A DNA stretch of 64,000 nt from Bdellovibrionales bacterium CG10_big_fil_rev_8_21_14_0_10_45_34 (GTDB lineage Bacteria; Bdellovibrionota; Bdellovibrionia; Bdellovibrionales; 1-14-0-10-45-34). This document shows, piece after piece, positions 44,328 through 52,752 of this stretch; position 1 is the first letter of the stretch, and each line of letters opens with the position of its first letter. Position numbers and translations under genes: made by a program. The stretch spans positions 256,995 to 320,994 of the forward strand of contig PEZS01000011.1 of NCBI GenBank assembly GCA_002778785.1, in the 5' to 3' direction. Under the pieces are notes generated by a model. The model saw only the letters and a program-made list of their open reading frames with translations. It was not told where the DNA came from and made no database searches.

Positions 44328-45073
44328 CCGGCCGGATTATCGAAATGCCCCAGCCAATACTTTATGACGCTCAAAATCGTCACGCAAGCCGTTTCAACTC
44401 TTAAAATTTGGGGACCAAGATGAATGGGATTAATTCCTTTAGATCGAAATAGGTCGATCTCGCTCGAATGAAAGCCCCCCTCGCTACCTACAAAGATATT
44501 TAGCCACCGCTGAGACCCCTCTGCCGGCGTACCCAAAGACCGCTTTATGGACTCCCCGCCGTGTTCATAAAAGAGAATACTGCGCCCATCTAACTCATCG
44601 AGCAAAGTTTTTAAGGACTTGGGAGGGGGCAGGCTCATTAAATCCCCCCTTCCAGTCTGTTGACTTGAATTAGTAATGATTTTTTCAAAGCGGGGATATT
44701 TTTTGATGACAGAGGTGTCGATTTTCTTAACGTGGCTAAATTCGGAAGTAAATAGCTGAATTTCGCAAACTCCCAGCTCGACAGCCTTTTCTAAAATTAT
44801 CTCAAATGTCGAGAGTTTTGGTATTGAAAGGCACAAACGCAAATGTGGTAAAGGTTGCGGGGGCAGCACGCGGCTATCAACTACTTCAACCTCTGCAGAA
44901 TGATTTTTAAGACTTTTTGCCCTGCACACATAGGCATTTCCATCACCAATGATCACTTCGAAAAGTTCATTTTCTTCTGTGCGACATACCTTAAATATGT
45001 GATGGAACCGATCACCACCTAGCAGAAAAGTAGGCCGTACAAACTCTGATCTATCAAGCCAATATCTTCTCAA
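44324..45073 (-). CDS. rsmE: 16S rRNA (uracil1498-N3)-methyltransferase RsmE
   Basis: SPOUT-class enzyme that methylates U1498 in 16S rRNA. The 249-residue product has the N-terminal PUA-like part (HHIFKVCRTEENELFEVIIGDG) and the knotted C-terminal part: LSIPKLSTFEIILEKAVELGV, NSSQQTGRGDL, the signature VGSEGGFHSSEIDLF, and LRVETACVTILSVIKYW. All motif positions are intact. The start is TTG after GGGGA and overlaps the end of prmA by 20 bases, the common prmA-rsmE arrangement. Confidence 0.95.
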   Translation of the reverse strand: MRRYWLDRSEFVRPTFLLGGDRFHHIFKVCRTEENELFEVIIGDGNAYVCRAKSLKNHSAEVEVVDSRVLPPQPLPHLRLCLSIPKLSTFEIILEKAVELGVCEIQLFTSEFSHVKKIDTSVIKKYPRFEKIITNSSQQTGRGDLMSLPPPKSLKTLLDELDGRSILFYEHGGESIKRSLGTPAEGSQRWLNIFVGSEGGFHSSEIDLFRSKGINPIHLGPQILRVETACVTILSVIKYWLGHFDNPAG

Positions 45074-46064
45074 ACGTCATCCCCACCCATTCCGTTTTGA
45101 TCAACTGATTCTTTAGTTGAAACCCAGAATTTTCGAAAACTCTTTTTACGTCCTCTCGATTTTCGCAAAGAATCCCACTTAAAATCAAGAATCCACCTGG
45201 CAAAACTTTCTTGTTAAACTCAGGAGCCATCTTTATCAATATGCCATCGACAATATTTGCCACAACAAGAGGCAGACTTTCATTTAACTGTTCGATAGAT
45301 CCCAGCTGAGAATCAATTTGCATATTATTAATTTCAGCGTTTTCTCGGCAAACTCTAACGCACTCGGGATCGATATCCAAAGCCAAGACTTTCGATACTC
45401 CAAGATGTTTCATCAACATGGCCAGCACGCCCGTGCCTGATCCAATATCGGCGGATACTGACGGAATCTCCCGTGGATTGAGTTTTTTTGTAAGTAGATC
45501 AAAAATCAATGAAGCTACTATTTGTGTTGTTTCGTGTGTGCCTGTTCCAAAGGCCATTCCTGGATCTATCTTGATGACTTTTTGCACCTCTTTTGGAGCC
45601 GTAAGCCAGCTCGGGACAATCCAAATTCCACCAACTAACTCGAACGAATTGTAGCCCTTCTTCCATTCCGAAAGCCAATCCTTAGGAACGACCTCATTAA
45701 TTTCTACACACCAATGATTTCGACTTCTCAGCTCATTCAAAAGTTCCGCGCTTGGTTCATGTTCGTAAAATAGCTGAATTTTTCGAGGTTGATTTGACTG
45801 AAGTTTAGCTTCCCATTCGAGAGACTCTTGGATGAAGGGCAAGTCTTCGCTCATGCCCGCACACTGGTGTTCGAAAGCAATCGTTGTGATGAGCTCTTCT
45901 TCGTCATCGTGAAATCCAGCGACCGACACAACGTACGTCTTCGGAGCGATTTGCGTTGGCTCTATTGTATTCCGTAAGAAATTTTTATTGCTTGAGTTTG
46001 AATCCATGGCGCAAACATTAACTGATTTTGAATGCGAATCAATCGACATTCGTAGGTTTCTCAT
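45054..46064 (-). CDS. prmA: Ribosomal protein L11 methyltransferase PrmA
   Basis: SAM-dependent enzyme that methylates ribosomal protein L11. The C-terminal domain has the family signatures DPGMAFGTGTHETTQ, SADIGSGTGVLAMLMK, LALDIDPECVRVCRENAEIN, VVANIVDGILI and FLILSGIL. The N-terminal L11-binding half is longer and less conserved. The start is uncertain: ATGs at 46064, 46049 and 46007 are all in frame and none has a clear ribosome site; the shorter choice (about 317 residues) is nearer the usual size. It heads the leftward prmA-rsmE-RDD-rfaE2 operon. Confidence 0.93.
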   Translation of the reverse strand: MRNLRMSIDSHSKSVNVCAMDSNSSNKNFLRNTIEPTQIAPKTYVVSVAGFHDDEEELITTIAFEHQCAGMSEDLPFIQESLEWEAKLQSNQPRKIQLFYEHEPSAELLNELRSRNHWCVEINEVVPKDWLSEWKKGYNSFELVGGIWIVPSWLTAPKEVQKVIKIDPGMAFGTGTHETTQIVASLIFDLLTKKLNPREIPSVSADIGSGTGVLAMLMKHLGVSKVLALDIDPECVRVCRENAEINNMQIDSQLGSIEQLNESLPLVVANIVDGILIKMAPEFNKKVLPGGFLILSGILCENREDVKRVFENSGFQLKNQLIKTEWVGMTFEKILA

Positions 46065-46176
46065 CTGAAGTTTGAGCTGTAAATGTGTGGTCGCCAGTCT
46101 GCATTCTCAAAAAAATAAATATTTTGTTTTGCTGGATATTTCGATGCTAAGCCCAAGCCAGTACTATGCTCGCTGG

Positions 46177-47178
46177 CTATCGCGGCGTTATGACCGCCGT
46201 CTCTCCATTCGCCTGTGCCGACTTTGGAGAGGTTTCGACTGCATTTTTTACTTCATTTTCAGCTTGCGGGGCCCCGTTAGATGCAGTTGTGCGCGGAAGT
46301 ATTTCCCCCATGGCGGTAGGTTTTTTTAACATCGAAGAGGTAAACTTTTCCTTATCGGTAGTCCCATCTACTGATGGTTTTTCCTTAGCCGTGGGATTTT
46401 CGGCCTTAAGGTTTTGCGGCACTGGCTTCGTCAAGTTAGAGGTCTCTTTTGGAGCAAGACTTTGAGAAGCTGATGCGCTGGCTTCAGCCCTACCAGACTC
46501 TTTTGAGGCAGTGTCAGTTTTAGGATCCTCTGAACGCTTCTGTTCGTCTACTTTTGCACCGGCTAACTCTGAAGAGGTTTTTGAAGCCAAATCACCTGCG
46601 TCACCGGCTCCCTTCAAGCCCTGCCCAACAGATCCGCCAGATGGCCCTTCGCCTTTAAGCACTTCTTCACCGGTACCATCGAGTCCCGCTATTGACCCAA
46701 TCTCGACTTCATCACCAACCATAATACCCTCGTAATTGAGTACAACCGGAGGGCTAAAATTCACTTCGTTGATTTTCGCTACCGACGCATGTTCTGTTGT
46801 CCAGCTCACCTTTATTTCACCTACTGGCACCAAGATATCGCTAACCGTTGTTCTGCCAGCATTGTCATGAATAGGTAGCCTGCGATGAACGACAAAGGTT
46901 GTTCCTACTTTGATTCCATCGGATGAGCCTCCGTTGAGGTAGTAGTCATGTTTAGCAAGATCCGATTCATGCATCTGCAGTCTTTTGTTCACCTGAACAA
47001 CGTAGAATTTGTTTTTTGCGTAGGCACCGTCTCCGAGCAACACGGCTCCCGCTACTACACCTGCCGCCGCAGCTTGCTTGGGTAGAATTCCTTCGAGCCA
47101 TTTAAGAAAATCAAGAAGACTCGTTGGCTTTTTTGATGGAGAAATTGGGATACTATTCGTCCCTGGCACTTTAGACAA
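46177..47178 (-). CDS. Membrane protein of unknown function next to flagellar genes
   Basis: Unrecognised 333-residue protein. A short cytoplasmic tail is followed by a transmembrane or signal-like segment (AAAAGVVAGAVLLGDGAYA, about 36-54), then a small beta domain (about 55-165) with YYLNGGSSDGIKVGTTFVVHRR and VPVGEIKVSWTTEHASVAKI, a pattern resembling the C-terminal domain of flagellar assembly protein T. The rest (about 170-333) is Ser/Ala/Lys/Glu-rich low complexity. The start is TTG with GAGGTGAG just upstream. It is 150 bases after fliW, in the same direction, so it may be read through from the flagellar operon. Link to flagella is inference from place and the weak domain match. Confidence 0.65.
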   Translation of the reverse strand: MSKVPGTNSIPISPSKKPTSLLDFLKWLEGILPKQAAAAGVVAGAVLLGDGAYAKNKFYVVQVNKRLQMHESDLAKHDYYLNGGSSDGIKVGTTFVVHRRLPIHDNAGRTTVSDILVPVGEIKVSWTTEHASVAKINEVNFSPPVVLNYEGIMVGDEVEIGSIAGLDGTGEEVLKGEGPSGGSVGQGLKGAGDAGDLASKTSSELAGAKVDEQKRSEDPKTDTASKESGRAEASASASQSLAPKETSNLTKPVPQNLKAENPTAKEKPSVDGTTDKEKFTSSMLKKPTAMGEILPRTTASNGAPQAENEVKNAVETSPKSAQANGETAVITPR

Positions 47179-47328
47179 AACTCACCTCGTCCTTGGTAGG
47201 TAACCTTCCGTAGCTTGTCTGTGCCATCCTGGCTTAATACTTTACGGATCAAAGCGAGACAAACTTGAGGCCACTGGCCGTTAGCCGAGTGCAATAGTCA
47301 CTCTTGGGACGATTTCAAATTATCTAAT

Positions 47329-47859
47329 CTAAGGATTTGATTCGGGCGGCTTTACAGAAACTGAAGAAAGACGAACAGTGATGCCGTCTAAAATGGGTTT
47401 TGCCCAGTTCGGCGAGGCCGCTAATTTCTTTTGAAGAATATCGAAAATAGATTCTTTGATTGAAAGATCATTTTCTTGCATCACACATTGGCGCGCAACT
47501 TTTGTTTCAACGTTGACGACGATGGGCGCCTTTACGTTTGCTGTCATTTTTTTAATGTCACTCGGAATTGTGATGATTAAGTAGTATCTGGCCTGACTTT
47601 GTTCAGTGAGACCGAGCGTTGCTAAATCAGTTTTTGTAAGACGAAGTTGAGAATTTAGCCCGAGCAATTCAGGTTCAATAAGAGGAAGAGCTACGTTTTC
47701 ATCATCAACACTTTGAAGCCAGAGAAAAACGTCATCCTCAGGATCATCAAGAATGGCAAATGACCGCAAACTTTCGAATCCAAGAATTCCTTCGGGGAAG
47801 GAAACTTTTTCATCCTCTCGGATTTGGATTCGGCCAAATCGGCTTGATCGAACTTCCAT
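47329..47859 (-). CDS. fliW: Flagellar assembly factor FliW
   Basis: Small cytoplasmic protein that, in characterised bacteria, binds CsrA and flagellin, linking flagellin secretion to release of CsrA repression. I start at the ATG at 47859 (MEVRSSRFG) after AGGGGG, giving 176 residues. Family pattern: RFGRIQIREDEKVSFPEGILGFESLRSFAIL, DEDNVALPLIEP-like region (DDENVALPLIEPELL), and the later ITIPSDIKKMTANVKAPIVVN. It follows csrA in the same direction, separated by about 310 bases that hold hairpin repeat elements. Adjacent csrA and fliW support the FliW-CsrA partner switch. Confidence 0.93.
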   Translation of the reverse strand: MEVRSSRFGRIQIREDEKVSFPEGILGFESLRSFAILDDPEDDVFLWLQSVDDENVALPLIEPELLGLNSQLRLTKTDLATLGLTEQSQARYYLIITIPSDIKKMTANVKAPIVVNVETKVARQCVMQENDLSIKESIFDILQKKLAASPNWAKPILDGITVRLSSVSVKPPESNP

Positions 47860-47983
47860 CTGACCCCCTACACTTAAAAGGATGCCGATAAAGGTTAGAC
47901 ACGGCAAGACAAAATACAGGTGTAAAAACTAGACCTTACGCCCAGTGTTATTTTTAGAGTGGTCGAGGTTGATAAGGCTTCGT

Positions 47984-48034
47984 ATGCAAGGCGGCAGGTT
48001 TAAAAGCGAACGAGGCGCTTAAGCACTGCTGCGT
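47984..48034. repeat. Partial copy of the hairpin repeat element
   Basis: The stretch 47984-48017 repeats 48073-48106 with 31 of 34 bases identical (core AAAAGCGAACGAGGCG). What follows to about 48034 no longer matches the right arm, so this copy is decayed. Confidence 0.6.
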
Positions 48035-48054
48035 AGAAGCGTGATTTCGAGGGG

Positions 48055-48166
48055 CTCTTGAAAAGGTACTAGATGCAAGGCCGCAGCTATAAAAGCGAAC
48101 GAGGCGTAGTCCTCTACGTCGAGGAGCTTTTATAGCGAGAACGCCGCAGATAGTATCTTTTCAGAG
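48055..48166. repeat. Hairpin (REP/MITE-like) repeat element between csrA and fliW
   Basis: The ends CTCTTGAAAAGGTACTA (48055-48071) and TAGTATCTTTTCAGAG (about 48151-48166) are near-perfect inverted copies, the next segments pair imperfectly (GCAAGGCCGCAGCTATAAAAGC against the reverse of GCTTTTATAGCG...GCCGC), and the centre holds a CGTAG/CTACG palindrome. The whole 112 bases can fold as one long hairpin. It begins 4 bases after the csrA stop, so it would be transcribed with csrA-fliW. No transposase is present. Confidence 0.7.
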
Positions 48167-48170
48167 TCAC

Positions 48171-48404
48171 TCAGGATTTTTTGAGGATTTTGGCTACTTG
48201 CCGTGTATCCGCGGACGCCGCAGCCGACACGGATTGACGATTTTGCTCTAAAATTGCGGCGTACACTTCTTCGCGATGAATTTTGGTTTCGGATGGGGCC
48301 TGTATGCCCAGACGAACTTGCTTACCTTTAATGGAGACAACCGTAATTTTGATATTGTCGTCTATGGTGATGCTTTCACCCAATTTTCTTGTCAGAACCA
48401 GCAT
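48171..48404 (-). CDS. csrA: Carbon storage regulator CsrA
   Basis: RNA-binding translational regulator that usually covers GGA motifs near ribosome sites, including flagellin mRNA. The sequence [39 protein letters not shown] is the classical family pattern. It is 77 residues, longer than the 61 of E. coli CsrA; the added C-terminal tail ([17 protein letters not shown]) is as in FliW-regulated CsrA proteins, where the tail helps FliW contact. AGGAG lies 10 bases before the ATG. It follows flgL and precedes fliW, as in many flagellated bacteria with a FliW-CsrA switch. Confidence 0.97.
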   Translation of the reverse strand: MLVLTRKLGESITIDDNIKITVVSIKGKQVRLGIQAPSETKIHREEVYAAILEQNRQSVSAAASADTRQVAKILKKS

Positions 48405-48519
48405 AATGTCGACTCCTTCAACATCGTCGAACTAACCAACTGCGACCACGCAAACGAAAACCCTAATGGCTCTCAAATTGTTTTACGGCAACTTTCGGTT
48501 GGAACTGTAGCTATTATTT

Positions 48520-49623
48520 CTATCTTAGGAAGTCAAGAAGACTTAGTTTGGACATTTTACTAGAACTATTCAAAGTAGCCTCTAATTGAGTTTGGTTTTT
48601 ACTCATGTCTGAAAAAACTTGATACACGTCTGCATCTTCTTGCGATGACACAAGCGCTTTAGCATCGCCAGAAAGTCGTTGATTTGTTTGAAACGCACTA
48701 TCAAGCGCCATTACGCGAGAACCTACCTGCGCTCTAGACATGACAACTTGGTTGATTGCATCGTCTACACGCTCTAAGGACTCTTGAATAGTTGTTGTGT
48801 CGTTGGACTTTAGACCAATTGAAAGAGAGCGAACAACATTGAATATATCACTGCCCTCTGGTTGCAAGCCTACGCCATCGTCTCCCACTGGAACTTCAGG
48901 ATGTGCAGCAGACAAAACAGACGCAGGACCTCTCACCTCAGGACCTTTCAAACCCTGTGTTTTTTTCAATTCAGCAATTTCTGCTTCTTGCGCCTCGCGA
49001 AGTTGAGTCTGTTTAATACCCTCTGGTGTTCGATCTACATTTTTGCCTTCAGCGAAGGCCGATCGTGAAGCGGCGTCCTGACCTAAAAATACTTTATGGC
49101 CTGGCATATTCATCGCTATATAGCTGCTTTTATCAATCTCAATCATTATCTCGCCATCATCGCCATGATACTCGCCCCGTGAACTGAACGGAGCCGCCGT
49201 TGTTTTGAAACCTCCAAATAAGTAGCGCTCACCTATTCTTCGATTTCCGATTTGTACAACTTGATTGAGGATTTGGTCTATTTCGGCAGCAACTGTTTTT
49301 CGAGTGATTGCATTTGCACCAGCTTCATTCGCCTGACCAATTGCTAACTCTTTAACTCTGACGAGAGCTTCGTTAAGATCACCTAATGATTGTTCGGAGT
49401 ATTCTAAGAAGGCTCTGGCAAGATTGATGTTTTTTTCATATTGATCCATACCTGCCATATCAGTCTTTGCGGTGAGAGCCCGCGTCGTCGCCACAGGATC
49501 GTCTGAGGGCTTAGTTACTCGCTTAAGTGTAGCAGCTTGATCTTGCAGCTTGGAGGATTCAGAACGATTTTTCATTATGTTCTGATTCATTTGGGTGTAG
49601 TTCATGTTATCTGCAATACGCAC
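48520..49623 (-). CDS. flgL: Flagellar hook-filament junction protein FlgL
   Basis: Hook-associated protein 3, which joins the hook and filament. The flagellin-like N-terminus is clear (MRIADNMNYTQMNQNIMKNRSES, then DPVATTRALTAKTDMAGMDQYEKN and LNEALVRVKELAIGQANE), and the helical C-terminus (QVGSRVMALDSAFQTNQRLSGDAK, DMSKNQTQLEATLNSSSKM) pairs with it. Length 367 is typical. The start is GTG at 49623 after GAGGT. It lies 9 bases after flgK in the same operon and 115 bases before csrA. Confidence 0.95.
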   Translation of the reverse strand: MRIADNMNYTQMNQNIMKNRSESSKLQDQAATLKRVTKPSDDPVATTRALTAKTDMAGMDQYEKNINLARAFLEYSEQSLGDLNEALVRVKELAIGQANEAGANAITRKTVAAEIDQILNQVVQIGNRRIGERYLFGGFKTTAAPFSSRGEYHGDDGEIMIEIDKSSYIAMNMPGHKVFLGQDAASRSAFAEGKNVDRTPEGIKQTQLREAQEAEIAELKKTQGLKGPEVRGPASVLSAAHPEVPVGDDGVGLQPEGSDIFNVVRSLSIGLKSNDTTTIQESLERVDDAINQVVMSRAQVGSRVMALDSAFQTNQRLSGDAKALVSSQEDADVYQVFSDMSKNQTQLEATLNSSSKMSKLSLLDFLR

Positions 49624-49632
49624 TGTCTACCT

Positions 49633-51054
49633 CTAAACCATGTTAATCACTGTCTCTAATAGCTCATCAGCTACTTGCACCATCTTTGCCGATGCTTGAT
49701 ACGCCTTTTGAAACTCAATCATCTTGACGGTTTCTTCGTCTAGAGAAACTCCGCTAATACTTTCACGTACGTTATTTAACTGAGACACGATACCCTTCTG
49801 GTGCTCCGTTACGGAGTTTGCTTTTTTCGTTTGTACAGCAAGCTTGCCAACAATTCCGTTATAATGGTCGTTAACCGTGCTCTCTCCATCCCCCATAATG
49901 CGTCGATCTTGAATAGAAGAGATGAGCAGCGCTATTCGGTTGTCACCTGGAGCGTCTGGCCGAGCACCGGCCGAAATGCGGTTCAGATCCCTGTGAATTT
50001 CTGCAGACAAATCCATTTGCTCAGCCGCATCTCTCACTTGAGCAAGAGGACTAAAAAAATCTAAACCGGTCTCGCCCTTGGCGTTGTATCCTAAGCGATG
50101 CGCTTCATTTACTTTCTCTGCGAGAACAAACGCCATCTCATCGAGGGAATGCAAATTATCATTTAAAGCGCCATCTCGAACATGAATCGCTGCTCCGATT
50201 GCACCACCACGGATGCGCTGAGTAATATCTGTCGGCGCAGACTTCTCTGCAGGAGTAAAATAAATGCTATAATTAGACTCTCGCTTGTTACCCATCTCCG
50301 CCGATGGAGCAGCTTGTAACTGTCCGTAAGAGTATCCCGAAACCAGAACCGCTGTGCCTCCGACAGTTACGTTTAGTTGCCCATCCTCTGACTCAGAAAC
50401 ATTCATATCTATCTTCTGTCCTAAGTCTTTGAGAACTTGATCCCTTTGATCTCTTTCATCGTTTGCGTAGCCGCCATTCAACTCCACCATTTGGATCTTC
50501 TCGTTGAGATTTGCAATCTCTTGCGCCATCCCATTGACCTCTTGAACCTGACTGACAATCTGTTGATCAAGTTCACTTTGTATCTTCTTCAATTGCCCAC
50601 TGATCCTTGAAAAGTCTTTTGTTAAGAAAGCGGCAGCTTCTCTCACTTGCGTTCGTGTCGCCAAACTTTCCGGATTATTCGCAAGTTCGCGAAATGAATT
50701 AAAGAAATCTGATACAAAATTGCTTAAGCCTCGATTTATCTGTTCGTTAAAGATTTGCTCTACTCTTGAGAGCGCGTCCGACTCACTCTGCGAGTAACCA
50801 AGTTTGGAACCTTCACCTAAGATTTGCTTTTCAAGAAAGGGATTGTTAGTCCGAGTGACCGAGGCTGACTTGGCGCCCATCCCAATACGCAGCTTCCCAA
50901 GACCCACCGGCTCGCTTGTTTGCATTTCCACTCGTTGGCGCGAGTAGCCCTTGGTTCCTTGATTCGCGATGTTGTGCGAAACGGTTTGAAGTGCGGTTTG
51001 GCTGTTCGCCATAGAGCGTTTGCCTATGTCGAGCATTGAGCTAATTTTAGACAT
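49633..51054 (-). CDS. flgK: Flagellar hook-associated protein FlgK
   Basis: Hook-filament junction protein 1. N-terminal rod/hook signature: LDIGKRSMANSQTALQTVSHNIANQGTKGYSRQRVEMQTS. The body has the FlgK-specific NPFLEKQILGEGSKLGYSQSE and SNFVSDFFNSFRELANNPESLATR, and the C-terminus GVSLDEETVKMIEFQKAYQASAKMVQVADELLETVINM is the usual partner helix. Length 473 fits a FlgK without long variable insertions. AAGGA precedes the ATG. It follows flgN and precedes flgL. Confidence 0.96.
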   Translation of the reverse strand: MSKISSMLDIGKRSMANSQTALQTVSHNIANQGTKGYSRQRVEMQTSEPVGLGKLRIGMGAKSASVTRTNNPFLEKQILGEGSKLGYSQSESDALSRVEQIFNEQINRGLSNFVSDFFNSFRELANNPESLATRTQVREAAAFLTKDFSRISGQLKKIQSELDQQIVSQVQEVNGMAQEIANLNEKIQMVELNGGYANDERDQRDQVLKDLGQKIDMNVSESEDGQLNVTVGGTAVLVSGYSYGQLQAAPSAEMGNKRESNYSIYFTPAEKSAPTDITQRIRGGAIGAAIHVRDGALNDNLHSLDEMAFVLAEKVNEAHRLGYNAKGETGLDFFSPLAQVRDAAEQMDLSAEIHRDLNRISAGARPDAPGDNRIALLISSIQDRRIMGDGESTVNDHYNGIVGKLAVQTKKANSVTEHQKGIVSQLNNVRESISGVSLDEETVKMIEFQKAYQASAKMVQVADELLETVINMV

Positions 51055-51091
51055 TCAGCGTCCTTGCTTAAAGTAGGGCAAGTTTAAAAGA

Positions 51092-51622
51092 TCAAACTTG
51101 CTTTCTCACCAGGCTTCCTGCCAGCGGCGTCGTTTTATCGAGCTTTCCTTTCTTTTTATATGTGACATTTTCTCCCAAGTACTCAGCTAATGACTTTAGC
51201 GCCCCTTCAACTGATCGAAGCGCCGAACGCGTTAAAAGCTGATTACGTCGATTCATTTCAATGACCTCTGATACCAGCTTTTCAAGCGACGTTCGAAAAG
51301 CCTCTAAAGAAAGAACTTCCTTAAATTCGTCTGACTCTCTGTTAGCCTTAACCCACGCTATGAGATCTTTTAATTTCACAGCTTTTTCATCCATCTTCAT
51401 TTCGCGAGCGAGAAACAACATCTGCACTCGCCTTTGCTTTTCGAGTTCACTTGCTTGGCGAAGCAAGAATTCTTTTTGCCCAGAAACTTTAGGCATCTCA
51501 GATATATTGGTCTCTATCAGTAGCTGGTTTTCACGCAAAAGTAGTACACGCAGGGCTTCATAAACTTTGCCCTCTCTCTGGAGTATGCTTTGAATCTCGC
51601 TCAAAACATGCTTTAGACTCAC
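51092..51622 (-). CDS. flgN: FlgN-like flagellar chaperone
   Basis: Export chaperone candidate for FlgK and FlgL. The 176-residue all-helical protein matches FlgN by layout (long helices with heptad spacing: VYEALRVLLLRENQLLIETNISEMPKVSGQKEFLLRQASELEKQR, MNRRNQLLTRSALRSVEGALKSL) and by place between flgM and flgK. Sequence identity in this family is low, so the call leans on position. The start is GTG, overlapping the flgM stop as GTGA, so translation is coupled. Confidence 0.8.
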   Translation of the reverse strand: MSLKHVLSEIQSILQREGKVYEALRVLLLRENQLLIETNISEMPKVSGQKEFLLRQASELEKQRRVQMLFLAREMKMDEKAVKLKDLIAWVKANRESDEFKEVLSLEAFRTSLEKLVSEVIEMNRRNQLLTRSALRSVEGALKSLAEYLGENVTYKKKGKLDKTTPLAGSLVRKQV

Positions 51623-51948
51623 TCGTCATCCGATCCGGCATCGAATATCAAATGGTCGTCAACCATACGATCCGCAATTGCCTGCGCATCTACTTTGTAC
51701 TTTCCAGAATCAATCAAACTTTGAAGTCTGGCTACTTTTTCTTCGTCGACGTCACTCGTATTCATGGCAATTTCTTTAGCCCTTAAAATGTCTTTCGCTC
51801 TTTCCGAAAGATCTACCTTTGCTGATTCATTATTTAGCAGGGCATCTGCAGAGTTCGCATTCGAAGATTTTTCACTGCCCTTTTGTTGCTCCAGGCCTTT
51901 AGCATTTATTCCTGCAGTTAGATTAGATATATTGCCATTCACCTTCAT
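51619..51948 (-). CDS. flgM: Anti-sigma-28 factor FlgM
   Basis: Binds FliA (sigma-28) and is released by export through the hook-basal body. The 109-residue product shows the C-terminal binding region VDLSERAKDILRAKEIAMNTSDVDEEKVARLQSLIDSGKYKVDAQAIADRMVDD, with the LQ.LIDSGKYKVDAQAIADRM pattern of the family, and a polar, likely disordered N-terminus starting MKVNGNISNLTAGI. AAGGAGAG precedes the ATG. A short perfect hairpin lies 19-37 bases upstream. It is followed by coupled flgN and then flgK and flgL. Confidence 0.92.
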   Translation of the reverse strand: MKVNGNISNLTAGINAKGLEQQKGSEKSSNANSADALLNNESAKVDLSERAKDILRAKEIAMNTSDVDEEKVARLQSLIDSGKYKVDAQAIADRMVDDHLIFDAGSDDE

Positions 51949-51966
51949 GAGTCTCTCCTTAGTATC

Positions 51967-51985
51967 CTCATTGTATCACAATGAG
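51967..51985 (-). other. Hairpin in the flgJ-flgM spacer
   Basis: CTCATTGT (51967-51974) and ACAATGAG (51978-51985) form a perfect 8-bp stem with a 3-base loop, ahead of the flgM ribosome site. No T tract follows in the direction of flgM, so it is not a standard terminator; it may modulate or process the message. Confidence 0.45.
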
Positions 51986-52020
51986 ACAGCTTCGTGTGCG
52001 GATATCGTTGCAGCTGGCCT

Positions 52021-52752
52021 CTAAAAGTCCATTCCAGCCCTTAGGCTATAGGGGTTTTTAGAGATCTTAAACACAACCTCTCTTCCCGTTGGATGCAATG
52101 TACCTAAAGAAGTTTGAGGGGTAAAACTTTCAGCATCAAGCATGCCCGGATCTAGCGATCCCTGATAAGTGATCTCCCCCTTGAGATCCTGTGAGATGTT
52201 AAAGGTAAATTTCTTTATTCCATCGGGCAGCATTGAGATACTAAGATTGCTGCCTTCGCTGGGAGCCAAGATTCCAACGGAATCCCCTATTTGTTTGTTG
52301 GTATCTGACCTTTTGTACCTAATCTCTACAGCGCCATCGTTTACGGGCTTTACACTCGCCAGAAAGTCGTCTTTTTGTAAAGGGATCGGTCCACTAATCT
52401 TTGAAGGCGACGAACCAAGCTCCGGCATATATCTTTGTACTATTTGGTCGTAAATGATGTCAGCAAGACCTATACCCCCTTGGGTCGCCCAATCATCCGC
52501 ATAGTGGTCATCGAGTTGTTCGCGAAATATTTTTTCTCCCATAGATGCAGGCATCCATTCGCTTTCTGGAACTGTTGATCTCATTTCTTTAATCATTTGT
52601 CTGAGAAACTGCGATTCGAACATCTTTGCTGCGCCTGCAATTTGCGGATTCTTAGTCGTCTGCGTGTTCGGGCGCGCAGCTTGTTTTTGGCTCTGAGTAA
52701 CATCCTGATTTATCGTTCTCGTAATAGGCATTTGAGCTTTGCTAACGTTCAT
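52021..52752 (-). CDS. flgJ: Rod-binding protein FlgJ (no muramidase domain)
   Basis: Flagellar rod-capping scaffold. The N-terminal domain is clear: AGAAKMFESQFLRQMIKEMRSTVPES, MGEKIFREQLDDHYADDWATQGGIGLADIIYDQIVQRY, the family's rod-binding motif. The C-terminal half (about 110-243) is beta-rich and unlike the glucosaminidase domain of enterobacterial FlgJ, so peptidoglycan cleavage must come from another enzyme; the MltD-like gene at 57713 is a candidate. It overlaps the upstream small ORF by ATGA. flgM follows after 72 bases. Confidence 0.88.
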   Translation of the reverse strand: MNVSKAQMPITRTINQDVTQSQKQAARPNTQTTKNPQIAGAAKMFESQFLRQMIKEMRSTVPESEWMPASMGEKIFREQLDDHYADDWATQGGIGLADIIYDQIVQRYMPELGSSPSKISGPIPLQKDDFLASVKPVNDGAVEIRYKRSDTNKQIGDSVGILAPSEGSNLSISMLPDGIKKFTFNISQDLKGEITYQGSLDPGMLDAESFTPQTSLGTLHPTGREVVFKISKNPYSLRAGMDF

